A stretch of 10,903 bases of DNA from Thermomicrobiaceae bacterium (lineage in GTDB: Bacteria; Chloroflexota; Chloroflexia; Thermomicrobiales; Thermomicrobiaceae), in the NCBI GenBank assembly GCA_007123655.1, contig SKKR01000328.1, forward strand, positions 1 to 10,903, given 5' to 3'. Positions 1 through 6,966 of the stretch are shown here, in pieces; position 1 is the stretch's first letter; every line of letters starts with the position of its first letter. A program made the position numbers and the translations under genes. The notes under the pieces were generated by a model. It saw nothing but the letters and a program-made list of their open reading frames with translations, was not told where the DNA came from and did no database searches.

Positions 1-485
1 CCGGCCGTCAGGGTGATTAGAATCGCAATACTCCGAAGCGCCGTGTCCGAGTTGGTGATGCCGAAGTCGTGCAGCACGCCGGCCTGCGACATGATCGCGG
101 CCTGACCAAAACTCTGCAGAAATGCCAGCGGCACCGTCAGATAATTGGTGTACTTGTTGATTTGCTGGCGTCCCTGGTTACCCTCCCGGGAGAGCTCCGT
201 CAGACGGGGGACGATCGGCGTCATCAGCTGCATGATAATGGACGCCGTAATGTACGGGTAAACGCCCATGGCAACAACTGAGAAGTTCGTCAGCGTACTT
301 CCGGAAAACAGATTGAGCATTCCCAGAAGCTGGTTGTCTTGCAAGAGCTGCGCGAGGATCTCCCGGTCCACGCCAGGTACGGGGATCGTCGCAACAAAGC
401 GGAAGATCAGCAGGATTCCAAGCGTGAACAGGATCTTGGCGCGCAGGTCAGGGATTTTGAGTGCATTGACGGCCGCCTGCAGCAT
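1..485 (-). CDS. secY: Preprotein translocase subunit SecY, N-terminal part (cut by left edge)
   Basis: SecY is the channel subunit of the SecYEG translocon in the cytoplasmic membrane and exports or inserts nascent proteins. Only the first 161 residues are present; the frame runs open off the left edge, and the full family length is about 420-440. Visible are a cytosolic amphipathic N-terminus ([14 protein letters not shown]), TM1 at about residues 17-35, the plug and TM2 region at about 52-88 with the SecY signature GVYPYITASIIMQLM (74-88), a cytosolic loop rich in charged and polar residues (94-113), TM3 at about 116-132, and the start of TM4 at about 150. The ATG at 485-483 overlaps the rplO stop by one base (TAATG). 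A GGAGG lies 10 nt upstream inside rplO. This implies translational coupling to L15, the usual last ribosomal gene before secY. Confidence 0.97.
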   Translation of the reverse strand, partial: MLQAAVNALKIPDLRAKILFTLGILLIFRFVATIPVPGVDREILAQLLQDNQLLGMLNLFSGSTLTNFSVVAMGVYPYITASIIMQLMTPIVPRLTELSREGNQGRQQINKYTNYLTVPLAFLQSFGQAAIMSQAGVLHDFGITNSDTALRSIAILITLTA

Positions 486-925
486 TACTCGATAACCTCC
501 ACGGTTCCACCGGCGCTCTCGATCTTCTCGCGAGCGCTCTGTGAGAACTTATGTGCACGTACGGTCACCGCCTTCGAGATCTCGCCCTCGCCAAGCACCT
601 TCACTGGAAACTCAATCCCGCGAGTCACACCGCGCTCGACCAGGAGCTCGGGCGTGATCGGATCGGTCGTATCCAGTCGTTCCAGCTGCTTGATGTTGAC
701 GACCTCGTAACGGGTCTTGAAGATGTTCGTGAAACCGCGGCGAAACGGCATCCGCTTGAAAATGGGATTCTGCCCACCTTCGAACCCCGGGCGAACCTTG
801 CTTCGTGCAAGCTGGCCCTTAGTGCCGCGTCCCGCAGTCTTACCCTGGCCGGCGGATATCCCGCGGCCAACGCGTTTACGACCTCTGCGGGAGCCCTTCG
901 CCGGCTTCAATTCGTTCAGATCCAT
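485..925 (-). CDS. rplO: 50S ribosomal protein L15
   Basis: L15 is a late-assembly protein of the large subunit that binds 23S rRNA. The product has 146 residues, normal for the family. The long basic, glycine-rich N-terminal extension is clear ([19 protein letters not shown], about residues 21-39), followed by the conserved [13 protein letters not shown] segment (about 48-60) and a folded C-terminal domain ending VEVIE. The ATG at 925-923 sits 8 nt after a GGAGAA motif. The gene follows rpmD after 42 nt and overlaps secY by one base. No missing conserved segments were seen. Confidence 0.98.
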   Translation of the reverse strand: MDLNELKPAKGSRRGRKRVGRGISAGQGKTAGRGTKGQLARSKVRPGFEGGQNPIFKRMPFRRGFTNIFKTRYEVVNIKQLERLDTTDPITPELLVERGVTRGIEFPVKVLGEGEISKAVTVRAHKFSQSAREKIESAGGTVEVIE

Positions 926-967
926 TGATGACTTCTCCCTGTACGTCCTGTGCGCACCCCGCGAACG

Positions 968-1192
968 CTAGCTCGCGGCGTCGTCCCGGTCCACACCGTC
1001 GTCGGCAACATCCTCGTTCTCGATTCGCACCAGGTGACGTACTTTGTAGATCATCCCGCGGACGGAGGGGTTGTCCGGTTTCTCAACCGTCTGGTGCAGA
1101 CGTCGGAAACCAAGCGAGCGAACCGTGTCTCGCTGATCCTTGCTCCGCCCCGCCGCACTCCGGAAGTACGTCAGCTTGAGTGTATCCGCCAT
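968..1192 (-). CDS. rpmD: 50S ribosomal protein L30 with acidic C-terminal tail
   Basis: L30 is a small beta-alpha-beta protein of the large subunit. The product has 74 residues, longer than the approximately 60 usual in bacteria. The core matches the family: LKLTYFRSAAG (5-15), the SLGFRRLHQTVE segment (26-37) and NPSVRGMIYKVRHLVRIE (41-58). After this, residues 59-74 form a strongly acidic extension (NEDVADDGVDRDDAAS) that the E. coli protein lacks. The ATG at 1192 lies 2 nt after the rpsE stop (TGATCATG). A GAGGAG inside the end of rpsE, 8 nt upstream, serves as Shine-Dalgarno, so translation is probably coupled to S5. Confidence 0.96.
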   Translation of the reverse strand: MADTLKLTYFRSAAGRSKDQRDTVRSLGFRRLHQTVEKPDNPSVRGMIYKVRHLVRIENEDVADDGVDRDDAAS

Positions 1193-1194
1193 GA

Positions 1195-1734
1195 TCAGGA
1201 CTCCTCTTTCCGCTTCGGTCGGAGCTTCTCGACCGACACGCCACGCCGGCGAGCAACATGGTCCGCGGATTCAAGTTCGCTCAGTGCCTTGATCGCTGCC
1301 TTGGTGACGTTGACCGGGTTCGCACTGCCGAGCGATTTCGCCAGAACATCCTGAATTCCGGCCGCCTCGACTACCGCGCGGACGCCACCGCCGGCAACCA
1401 GACCTGTTCCCGGTGCTGCCGGGCGCATCATGACGCGGGCCCCGCCGTACTTGACTTCCACTTCGTGTGGGATCGTTCGTCCCTCGAGCGGAACCTGGAT
1501 CATATTCTTTCGTGCCGCGTCGACGCCTTTCCGGATCGAATCCGGAACCTCATTGGCCTTGCCAAGCCCGGCGCCGACCCGACCCTGGCCATCACCGACG
1601 ACAACCATGGTGCTGAAGTTAAATCGCCGGCCGCCCTGGATCACCTTGGCGACCCGGTTGATCTGGACCACATGTTCCTGAAGTTCGCCGCCCTCGTCAG
1701 AACGCGGCCGGCGATCGCGAGTGTCAGTAGCCAT
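1195..1734 (-). CDS. rpsE: 30S ribosomal protein S5
   Basis: S5 binds 16S rRNA, helps set decoding accuracy and lines the mRNA entry. The product has 179 residues. After a charged N-terminal stretch of about 18 residues comes the double-stranded-RNA-binding-like S5 N-domain (about 19-82, containing [13 protein letters not shown] and [17 protein letters not shown]), then the S5 C-domain (about 96-168, with [22 protein letters not shown]). The loop at residues 31-36 reads VIQGGR, where many bacteria have a lysine before GG. The ATG at 1734 lies downstream of AGAAAGG (1749-1755) and a nearer GGAA. The gap to rplR is 41 nt and to rpmD 2 nt. Confidence 0.98.
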   Translation of the reverse strand: MATDTRDRRPRSDEGGELQEHVVQINRVAKVIQGGRRFNFSTMVVVGDGQGRVGAGLGKANEVPDSIRKGVDAARKNMIQVPLEGRTIPHEVEVKYGGARVMMRPAAPGTGLVAGGGVRAVVEAAGIQDVLAKSLGSANPVNVTKAAIKALSELESADHVARRRGVSVEKLRPKRKEES

Positions 1735-1775
1735 AATCGTTCCGTGTACCTTTCTCTCTCGCGTTGACCGCGTAT

Positions 1776-2159
1776 CTAGAACTCGAGTCCCGCTTCCCGG
1801 GCCGCTTCCGCAACAGCTTTGACCCGTCCGTGGAACTTGTATCCGCCACGATCGAACACCACTGACGTGATTCCGTGCTCGCGGGCGCGTTCGGCAACGA
1901 TGCGGCCGACGATGCTTGCTTCGTCGACCCGCCGGTGGCCGTTCTCGGCTGCTTTGAACTGCTCGCGAATGGCCGGCTCCAGCGTAGATGCGGCGGCAAT
2001 CGTGTGCCCGGCCGTGTCATCGATAATCTGCGCATACGTGTGCTGGTTACTCCGGAACACGTTCAACCGCGGGCGCTCCGCCGTGCCGCTCAGACGCGCG
2101 CGGACACGAAGGTGCCGGCGCTTGCGCGGCGACAATGATTTCTTGTACTGGTATCGCAT
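1776..2159 (-). CDS. rplR: 50S ribosomal protein L18
   Basis: L18 binds 5S rRNA, which it helps bring into the central protuberance together with L5. The product has 127 residues. It shows the basic N-terminus ([15 protein letters not shown]), the [20 protein letters not shown] core (about 29-48) and the C-terminal [26 protein letters not shown] block (about 102-127), all typical of bacterial L18. The ATG at 2159 is favoured because an in-frame TGA stands 12 nt upstream. The purine-rich AGAAAGG matches the complement of the extreme 3' end of 16S rRNA and ends 13 nt before the ATG. The 113-nt gap to rplF is the second longest in the window. Confidence 0.98.
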   Translation of the reverse strand: MRYQYKKSLSPRKRRHLRVRARLSGTAERPRLNVFRSNQHTYAQIIDDTAGHTIAAASTLEPAIREQFKAAENGHRRVDEASIVGRIVAERAREHGITSVVFDRGGYKFHGRVKAVAEAAREAGLEF

Positions 2160-2194
2160 TGACGCGAATCATCCTTTCTCTCGCAACGACCCGC

Positions 2195-2222
2195 CCGGTC
2201 AGCCAATGGCGTTTTCGACCGG
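2195..2222. repeat. 6-bp inverted repeat in the rplF-rplR gap
   Basis: In the 113-nt gap between rplF and rplR, CCGGTC at 2195-2200 is the reverse complement of GACCGG at 2217-2222, separated by 16 nt that contain a smaller GCC-AAT-GGC palindrome. In the transcript this could form a short GC-rich stem about 35 nt upstream of the L18 start. There is no T-run after it, so it does not look like an intrinsic terminator. A repeat of this size can occur by chance in GC-rich DNA. Confidence 0.4.
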
Positions 2223-2272
2223 ATACTGGCACAAACGCACCTTGCGGGCGATGTTGACGGAAATGTCCTGTC

Positions 2273-2818
2273 CTATGCGCCGACCTTGCCGGCTTTCCCG
2301 GCCTTGCGGCGGACGTACTCACCCAGGTACCGGATGCCTTTGCCCTTGTACGGTTCCGGCGGGCGGATCCGGCGAATTCTGGCTGCCTGCTCGCCAACGA
2401 GCTGCTTGTCGATTCCGGAGATCGTCACCCGAGTCTGTGATTCGAGTGAAAATTCAATCCCGGGCTCCGGTTCGACACGCACCGGGTGTGAGTAGCCAAC
2501 ATTCAGAACCAGCGTCTTACCTTCGAGTGCGGCACGATACCCGACACCCTGAATCTCCAGGTCCTTCTTGAAGCCCTGGGTGACGCCTTCGATCATGTTG
2601 GCGATCAGCGTCCGGGTCAATCCATGCAACTGCTGGAACTTCCGCTTTTCGGACGGGCGCCGAACCTCGAGCGACCCGTTGTCACGGGCGATCTCCATTT
2701 CGGGATTGATCGTCTGGCGGAGCTCGCCTTTCGGTCCTTTCACGTGCACGAGACCGGGCTCGATGGTGACCTCGACGCCGTCCGGTACTGGAATCGGTTT
2801 GAATCCTATTCGAGACAT
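2273..2818 (-). CDS. rplF: 50S ribosomal protein L6
   Basis: L6 binds 23S rRNA near the GTPase-associated region and the sarcin-ricin loop. The product has 181 residues, the normal length, made of two similar alpha/beta domains (about 1-82 and 83-170). The bacterial L6 signature PEPYKGKGIRY is at residues 154-164. The N-terminus MSRIGFKPIPVP and the GVGYRAALEG segment (91-100) are standard. The tail KAGKAGKVGA is basic and short. The ATG at 2818 has a clear GGAGG six bases upstream. It follows rpsH after 64 nt and precedes rplR by 113 nt. Confidence 0.98.
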   Translation of the reverse strand: MSRIGFKPIPVPDGVEVTIEPGLVHVKGPKGELRQTINPEMEIARDNGSLEVRRPSEKRKFQQLHGLTRTLIANMIEGVTQGFKKDLEIQGVGYRAALEGKTLVLNVGYSHPVRVEPEPGIEFSLESQTRVTISGIDKQLVGEQAARIRRIRPPEPYKGKGIRYLGEYVRRKAGKAGKVGA

Positions 2819-2882
2819 TTCTTACCTCCGTCGTCCAGAGCCGTGGTCAGACGTTCGAACCCGCGGCACTCCCTGCTGCGGT

Positions 2883-3281
2883 CTAGTAGATCGTACACAG
2901 CACTTCACCACCGATACCGCGGCGGCGCGCTTCCTGACCGGAGAGCACTCCCTGCGGCGTGCTGATGATGGCGGTGCCGAGCCCGTTCTTGACGCGTGGC
3001 AGTTCGTCTTTGCCGGCATAGATCCGCAAACCGGGTCGCGAAACCCGTTTGAGTTCGCGAATCGTGTGCTTGCGGTCGGGCCCGTATTTGAGATCAAGGG
3101 TCAACAGCGACACCGGCTTTCGTTCCTCGACGCGATAGTCGCGGATGTAGCCTTCCTGCTTGAGAATCTCGGCGATATTGACCAGCAGCTTCGATGACGG
3201 CATCGTCGTCTGCGGGTTCCGCGCCATTCCGGCATTCCGGATTCTCGTCAGCATATCGGCAATTGGATCGTTCACTGTCAT
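2883..3281 (-). CDS. rpsH: 30S ribosomal protein S8
   Basis: S8 is a primary 16S rRNA binder of the central domain; in E. coli it also acts as the feedback repressor of the spc operon. The product has 132 residues. The N-terminal NDPIADMLTRIRNA motif and the C-terminal STPQGVLSGQEARRRGIGGEVLC motif (about residues 107-129) are diagnostic. The ATG at 3281 is preceded by an in-frame TGA four codons upstream, which fixes the start; a GGAG lies about 12 nt upstream. The gap to rpsN is 35 nt. I did not identify an S8-type regulatory target in the neighbouring gaps. Confidence 0.98.
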   Translation of the reverse strand: MTVNDPIADMLTRIRNAGMARNPQTTMPSSKLLVNIAEILKQEGYIRDYRVEERKPVSLLTLDLKYGPDRKHTIRELKRVSRPGLRIYAGKDELPRVKNGLGTAIISTPQGVLSGQEARRRGIGGEVLCTIY

Positions 3282-3316
3282 TTCTGTTCGTCACTCCACT
3301 CCGCGAACGTCTGGAC

Positions 3317-3502
3317 TTACCAACTCGACTTTGTCACGCCGGGCAGTTTCCCGTCGTTCGCCAGCTCGCGGAAGCAAATCCGGCACAGGCCGAACTTGCG
3401 GATGAATGCCCGCGGGCGACCACAAACGCGGCAGCGATTGTGGTTGCGAACGGCATACTTCGCGGGTCGTCTGGCTTTCGCGATATCGGACTTCTTCGCC
3501 AC
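3317..3502 (-). CDS. rpsN: 30S ribosomal protein S14, zinc-binding short form (type Z)
   Basis: S14 binds the 3' major domain of 16S rRNA in the small-subunit head. The product has 61 residues, the length of the short zinc-dependent form rather than the approximately 100-residue form of E. coli. The four zinc ligands are C24, C27, C40 and C43 (CRVC and CRIC). The C-terminus PGVTKSSW is typical. The start is GTG at 3502-3500, with AGGAGG at 3507-3512 four bases upstream; the residues after it ([11 protein letters not shown]) match the family from the first position. It lies 16 nt after rplE. The short C+ type is common in Firmicutes, Actinobacteria, Deinococcus-Thermus and Chloroflexota. Confidence 0.98.
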   Translation of the reverse strand: MAKKSDIAKARRPAKYAVRNHNRCRVCGRPRAFIRKFGLCRICFRELANDGKLPGVTKSSW

Positions 3503-3506
3503 TCGC

Positions 3507-3512
3507 CCTCCT
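3507..3512 (-). promoter_or_regulatory. Ribosome binding site of rpsN (GTG start)
   Basis: AGGAGG on the minus strand, four bases before the GTG at 3502. This full-strength Shine-Dalgarno sequence supports the non-ATG start, since no ATG is available in frame near the conserved N-terminus. Confidence 0.85.
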
Positions 3513-3518
3513 GCTTCG

Positions 3519-4079
3519 TCAGGATGAATAGAACGGCATACCCAGCAGCGTCAGCAGCCGGCGGCCTTCTTCATCATTATTCGCGGTCGTTACGATCGTG
3601 ATTTCCATTCCTCGGGTCCGGTCGATGTTGTCGTAGTCGATCTCCGGGAACACGATCTGCTCGTCGAGCCCCAGCGTGTAGTTTCCGCGGCCGTCAAACG
3701 CAAAGGGCGACAGCCCCCGGAAGTCACGGATTCGCGGGAGCGCTGTGCCGATCAGACGGTCCAGAAACTCATACATCCGGGCACCGCGGAGCGTGACCTT
3801 GACGCCAATCGGCATGCCTTCCCGGAGCCGGAATCCGGCAACCGACTTCTTCGCCCGGGTCACAATCGGCTTCTGACCCGTGATCGTTGCCAGATCATCA
3901 ATCGCTGCGTCAAGCGCCCGCGCGTTCTGGATCGCCTCTCCGAGACCGATATTGACGACGATCTTCTCCAGACGAGGAACCTCATAGGGGTTACTGAACT
4001 GGAACTCTTCGATCAGTTGCGGGACGATCTCGTCCCGGTAGGTCGAAAGCAATCTCGCTCGTGTCGTTGTCGTACTCAT
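3519..4079 (-). CDS. rplE: 50S ribosomal protein L5
   Basis: L5 binds 5S rRNA in the central protuberance and contacts the P-site tRNA and S13 across the subunit bridge. The product has 186 residues from the chosen ATG. Family blocks are [13 protein letters not shown] (about 37-49), [21 protein letters not shown] (about 75-95) and [20 protein letters not shown] (about 144-163). The frame also has a GTG directly before the ATG (GTGATG, 4082-4077). I chose the ATG because it gives a better distance, about 7 nt, from GGGG in AAGGGGTGAAGTG; the GTG at 4082 would add one residue. The gap to rplX is 22 nt and to rpsN 16 nt. Confidence 0.97.
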   Translation of the reverse strand: MSTTTTRARLLSTYRDEIVPQLIEEFQFSNPYEVPRLEKIVVNIGLGEAIQNARALDAAIDDLATITGQKPIVTRAKKSVAGFRLREGMPIGVKVTLRGARMYEFLDRLIGTALPRIRDFRGLSPFAFDGRGNYTLGLDEQIVFPEIDYDNIDRTRGMEITIVTTANNDEEGRRLLTLLGMPFYSS

Positions 4080-4101
4080 CACTTCACCCCTTACCGCGCG
4101 G

Positions 4102-4428
4102 CTACTTCGTCGGCCGCTCGATCACGGCATCACACTTCTTGCAATACCGGACCTTCTCGTTACCGTCGAAGCGAAAACCAACCCGGGTCGGGTGATCGCA
4201 TGACGGGCAGACCAGCATCACCTTGGAGACGTGCATCGGCATCTCCATGTCGATAATGCCCGCCTGGCGAACCCGTGGAATCGCTCGCTGGTGCTTCTTG
4301 GCCACGTTGATGCCCTCGACGATGACACGGTCCTGCTTCGGCAGATTCTGCCGGACAGTCGACCGTGCTCCGCGATCTTTGCCGCGAATGACCAGCACCT
4401 GATCGCCGGTTACAATCTTCTCTGCCAT
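4102..4428 (-). CDS. rplX: 50S ribosomal protein L24, form with a CxxC...CxxC zinc-type motif
   Basis: L24 is an assembly-initiating protein that binds near the 5' end of 23S rRNA and sits by the tunnel exit. The product has 108 residues. A KOW motif spans about residues 5-38 ([17 protein letters not shown]), followed by the conserved EGINVAKKH block (38-46). The C-terminal half carries two cysteine pairs, C74/C77 (CPSC) and C96/C99 (CKKC), spaced like a zinc ribbon. E. coli L24 lacks these. Such cysteine-bearing versions occur in several bacterial phyla, so this is a variant rather than a new protein. The ATG at 4428 has an AAGGAA motif about 7 nt upstream. It is 24 nt from rplN. Confidence 0.97.
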   Translation of the reverse strand: MAEKIVTGDQVLVIRGKDRGARSTVRQNLPKQDRVIVEGINVAKKHQRAIPRVRQAGIIDMEMPMHVSKVMLVCPSCDHPTRVGFRFDGNEKVRYCKKCDAVIERPTK

Positions 4429-4452
4429 CAGTGCTTCCTTACCGCCAATTCC

Positions 4453-4824
4453 CTAGAGTACTTCCGGCGCCAGGGAAACAATGCGCATAAACTGGCGTTC
4501 GCGTAGCTCCCGGGCAATCGGGCCGAAGATCCGCGTCCCGCGCGGCATGTTGTTCTGCGGGTTGATCAGGACGGCCGCATTGTCATCGAATTTGATGTTC
4601 GTGCCATCTTCCCGGGTGTAGCCCTGCGCGGTTCGAACAACCACGGCGCGCACAACTTCGCCTTTCCGGACGGCCGAGTTCGGCTGTGCGTGCTTCACTG
4701 TCGCGACGATCACGTCACCGACACCGGCATACTTGCGCCCTGACCCGCCGAGCACGCGGATGCACAGTAACTCCCTGGCACCCGAGTTATCTGCCACCTT
4801 CAGGCGGCTTTCCTGCTGAATCAT
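4453..4824 (-). CDS. rplN: 50S ribosomal protein L14
   Basis: L14 lies at the subunit interface, forms intersubunit bridges and is the binding surface of the silencing factor RsfS. The product has 123 residues, the normal length. It begins [16 protein letters not shown], the near-invariant L14 start, followed by [20 protein letters not shown] and ending with [19 protein letters not shown]. The ATG at 4824 has GGAGG six bases upstream. It is the first gene of the spc block and follows rpsQ after only 20 nt, so no room is left for an obvious separate promoter or terminator between the S10 and spc blocks. Confidence 0.99.
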   Translation of the reverse strand: MIQQESRLKVADNSGARELLCIRVLGGSGRKYAGVGDVIVATVKHAQPNSAVRKGEVVRAVVVRTAQGYTREDGTNIKFDDNAAVLINPQNNMPRGTRIFGPIARELRERQFMRIVSLAPEVL

Positions 4825-4844
4825 CGCGAACCTCCGATATGACT

Positions 4845-5126
4845 CTAGACCCTGGTGGGCCGCTCAATAAGCTCGCGAACGATCCACTTCTTGGTCTTGC
4901 TCAGCGGGCGGGTCTCTTCGATCCGCACGATGTCACCAACCTGATACTGGTTCTGTTCATCATGCGCTTTGAAGCGACTCGTTCGCCGCAATGCCTTTTT
5001 GTAGATCGGGTGCTGCCGGCGGTAGTCCACCGCCACCACCACGGTCTTGTTCATCTTGTCAGAAACGACTCTGCCAACCTTGCTCAGGCGTCGTTTCACT
5101 GGCTGCTCAGCTGTTGATGCTTCCAT
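4845..5126 (-). CDS. rpsQ: 30S ribosomal protein S17
   Basis: S17 is a primary 16S rRNA binder with an OB fold. The product has 93 residues; the canonical domain begins around residue 13 ([21 protein letters not shown]) and includes [21 protein letters not shown] (about 61-81). The first 10-12 residues ([12 protein letters not shown]) are a short non-conserved extension. The ATG at 5126 has two GAGG motifs, one only 2 nt and one 10 nt upstream, so the initiation signal is not ideal. A GTG at codon 10 is an alternative start but has no visible Shine-Dalgarno. The gap to rpmC is 53 nt. Confidence 0.96.
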   Translation of the reverse strand: MEASTAEQPVKRRLSKVGRVVSDKMNKTVVVAVDYRRQHPIYKKALRRTSRFKAHDEQNQYQVGDIVRIEETRPLSKTKKWIVRELIERPTRV

Positions 5127-5179
5127 CGCCTCTATGCCTCTTCACTTCAGCCTACGCCAATCGGAGTCATACATCCTGC

Positions 5180-5398
5180 TCAGGACGCGAGTTGCTCCTC
5201 GATCTCTTTCGCGATCCGGCGCTCGGTCTCGATCGTCTTGATACGAGCAATCTCCCGCTTGATCTGACGAATGCGCATCGGGTTCGTGAGCTTTCCCACT
5301 GCTTCGTCGAAGCGCAGATCGCGCCACTCTGTCTTCAGTTCGTCAACGCGCTCGACGAGTTCGTCGTCCGTGAGCGCTCTCAATTCCGCTGCATTCAT
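5180..5398 (-). CDS. rpmC: 50S ribosomal protein L29
   Basis: L29 sits next to L23 at the polypeptide tunnel exit, a docking area for factors such as the signal recognition particle. The product has 72 residues, usual for the family, and is nearly all helical. It shows the LRALTDDELVERVDELKTEW N-terminal helix and the diagnostic NPMRIRQIKREIARIKTI segment (39-56), predicted to form an antiparallel helical hairpin. The ATG at 5398 has AGGAG ten bases upstream. It lies 45 nt after rplP. The C-terminus is charged (ERRIAKEIEEQLAS) and slightly longer than in E. coli. Confidence 0.97.
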   Translation of the reverse strand: MNAAELRALTDDELVERVDELKTEWRDLRFDEAVGKLTNPMRIRQIKREIARIKTIETERRIAKEIEEQLAS

Positions 5399-5443
5399 CG
5401 ATTCATCACTCCTGCATACGCGTTCCGGCTCAAGTCGGAGCTG

Positions 5444-5863
5444 TTAAGCGCCAACCCCTTCACGCTTCACGATCCGGCACTTGACCGGCATCTTGTGAAT
5501 CGCCCGGGTCAACGCCTCTTCGGCAAGGTCTTCCCGCACACCGCTGAGTTCATACAGAATCCGGCCGGGTTTGACCACGGCAACCCAGTACTCCGGATTG
5601 CCCTTGCCTTTCCCCATCCGGGTCTCGGCGGGCTTCTGCGTTACCGGCTTGTCCGGGAAAATCCGGATCCAGACCTTTCCGCCACGGCGAACGGCATTGG
5701 TAATGGCGCGTCGTCCGGCCTCGATCTGGCGAGAGGTGATCCAGGACGGTTCCAGCGCCTGAATTCCATAGTCACCGAACGCGACCTCGGTTCCGCCCGG
5801 AGCGTTGCCGCGCATCCGCCCGCGGAAGACTTTGCGGTGTTTGACTCGCTTTGGCATCAGCAT
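5444..5863 (-). CDS. rplP: 50S ribosomal protein L16
   Basis: L16 organises the A-site tRNA region of 23S rRNA and is a late-assembly protein. The product has 139 residues. It shows [19 protein letters not shown] at the N-terminus, [20 protein letters not shown] (about 30-49), and [15 protein letters not shown] (81-95). The arginine at 82 corresponds to the one hydroxylated in E. coli L16, but whether it is modified here cannot be seen. Two in-frame ATGs (5863 and 5857) could initiate; MLMPKR is a common form, so the first is chosen. Shine-Dalgarno support is weak: AGGAAG is about 15 nt away and a GGA nearer. The gap to rpsC is 36 nt. Confidence 0.97.
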   Translation of the reverse strand: MLMPKRVKHRKVFRGRMRGNAPGGTEVAFGDYGIQALEPSWITSRQIEAGRRAITNAVRRGGKVWIRIFPDKPVTQKPAETRMGKGKGNPEYWVAVVKPGRILYELSGVREDLAEEALTRAIHKMPVKCRIVKREGVGA

Positions 5864-5899
5864 GGTCGTCTGTCCAATCTTCCTGAACCGCCCTCGCCG

Positions 5900-6574
5900 C
5901 TACTCAGTGATCGAGAGCAGTTCGGCGATATCTTCCTTGTCGGATACATCCGGCAACACATCGCCGCGATAGATCCAGACCTTCACACCGATACGACCAT
6001 ACGTCGTATGCGCGTGCACCACCGAGTAATCAATGTCCGCTCGCAGCGTGTGGAGCGGGACACGTCCGGACATCTCTGTGACGGACCGGGACATCTCGGC
6101 GCCTCCCAGGCGTCCACTTACCTTGATCTTCACTCCCTGAGCACCGCGTCGCATCGTCTGAGACGCGGCGTACTTCATCGCGCGCCGGTAGGAGACACGG
6201 CGGGTGATCTGCTCGGCAATGCTTTCAGCCACCAGGTGCGCGTCGAGTTCGGCATCCTTGATCTCTTCGATCTTCAGGTGGATCTTCTTGCCCACCTTGT
6301 TCTCCAGCATCTGCCGGATGCGCTCAACGTTCGAGCCCTGCTTGCCGATAACGATCCCAGGCTTGGACGTGTGCACCGTGACCTCGATCCGGTTCGCGGC
6401 ACGCTCAATCTCAATGCGTGAGATGCCGGCGCGGACCAGTTCATCACTGATCAATCCCCGGATCGTAATATCTTCGTGCAGTTGCTGGGTGTAGTTCCGC
6501 TCCGCGTACCACTTTGATTCCCAGTCGTGGACGATCCCGAGTCGGAAACCTATCGGTTGTACTTTCCTGCCCAA
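5900..6574 (-). CDS. rpsC: 30S ribosomal protein S3
   Basis: S3 lies at the mRNA entry of the small-subunit head and contributes to helicase activity and decoding. The product has 224 residues. It has the standard N-terminus ([21 protein letters not shown]), a type II KH domain at about residues 38-108 with the GKQG loop at 77-80, and the C-terminal S3 domain at about 118-200 ending near [12 protein letters not shown]. The start is TTG at 6574-6572: the family begins exactly at the following GRKV and no ATG or GTG lies nearby in frame. The Shine-Dalgarno sequence GAGGAGGGAG overlaps the end of rplV, whose stop is one base from the TTG, so the two genes are probably translationally coupled. 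Confidence 0.98.
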   Translation of the reverse strand: MGRKVQPIGFRLGIVHDWESKWYAERNYTQQLHEDITIRGLISDELVRAGISRIEIERAANRIEVTVHTSKPGIVIGKQGSNVERIRQMLENKVGKKIHLKIEEIKDAELDAHLVAESIAEQITRRVSYRRAMKYAASQTMRRGAQGVKIKVSGRLGGAEMSRSVTEMSGRVPLHTLRADIDYSVVHAHTTYGRIGVKVWIYRGDVLPDVSDKEDIAELLSITE

Positions 6575-6575
6575 A

Positions 6576-6920
6576 CTATGCTCCCTCCTCGATTTCGTCC
6601 AGAATGACGGTCACGTGCGCCGAACGCTTCATGCGACGCGCGACCCGGCCACGTGCCCGTGCACGAAACCGCCGGAAACTCGGACCGTCGTCGGCATAGA
6701 TCGTCTTGACGTAGAGATCTTCCGGATCCAGGTCGAAGTTCTGTTCTGCGTTCGACGCCGCGGACTTGACCACTTTGTAGACGTCTCTGGCCGACTTCTG
6801 CGGCAGAAACTGCAACGTGGACAGTGCCTCATCCAGTTTCTTGCCCCGGACCGCATCGACCACGAGCCGGGCCTTCCGCGCGGAAACCGGGATTCCTTTC
6901 GCCTTGGCGATAACTTCCAT
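6576..6920 (-). CDS. rplV: 50S ribosomal protein L22
   Basis: L22 binds all 23S rRNA domains, and its beta-hairpin lines the nascent-peptide tunnel beside L4. The product has 114 residues from the chosen ATG, the normal length. Family blocks are [18 protein letters not shown] (10-27), [19 protein letters not shown] and the basic [25 protein letters not shown] near the C-terminus (read in two parts, about 84-108). The frame stays open upstream to 7097, but that stretch lies in another frame of rpsS and has no L22 character, so the start at 6920 is preferred. The Shine-Dalgarno is weak (GGGAAGACGAG). The gap to rpsS is 46 nt and to rpsC 1 nt. Confidence 0.96.
   Translation of the reverse strand: MEVIAKAKGIPVSARKARLVVDAVRGKKLDEALSTLQFLPQKSARDVYKVVKSAASNAEQNFDLDPEDLYVKTIYADDGPSFRRFRARARGRVARRMKRSAHVTVILDEIEEGA
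6581..6590 (-). promoter_or_regulatory. Ribosome binding site of rpsC (TTG start) inside rplV
   Basis: GAGGAGGGAG on the minus strand, with its last base six nt before the TTG at 6574. It overlaps the last codons of rplV. A long purine run complementary to the 16S tail may compensate for the weak TTG codon. Confidence 0.85.
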
Positions 6921-6966
6921 CGTCGTTCTCGTCTTCCCAACTAATCCCGGGAGCCGACCACCGCGC

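Noticed and set aside
2853..2860. GTTCGAAC in the rpsH-rplF gap, resembling a tRNA T-loop
   Set aside because: The flanking bases do not form a T-stem, and no acceptor, D or anticodon arm fits in the 64-nt gap or its borders. It is a chance palindrome.
4825..4844. Possible terminator or promoter between the S10 and spc blocks
   Set aside because: The 20-nt gap contains only the Shine-Dalgarno sequence of rplN, with no stem followed by a T-run and no room for promoter boxes outside rpsQ.
5127..5179. Ten-codon ATG frame (MYDSDWRRLK) in the rpmC-rpsQ gap
   Set aside because: It is the tail of an open frame shifted against rpmC. It is too short to support and has no separate signal beyond an AGG next to the ATG.
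4991..6421. 476-codon open frame on the plus strand, antisense to rpsQ, rpmC, rplP and rpsC
   Set aside because: It lies opposite four certain ribosomal genes, resembles no known domain, and long antisense frames are expected in GC-rich coding DNA with strong third-position bias. Its encoded sequence looks low in structure and rich in H, R, L and P.
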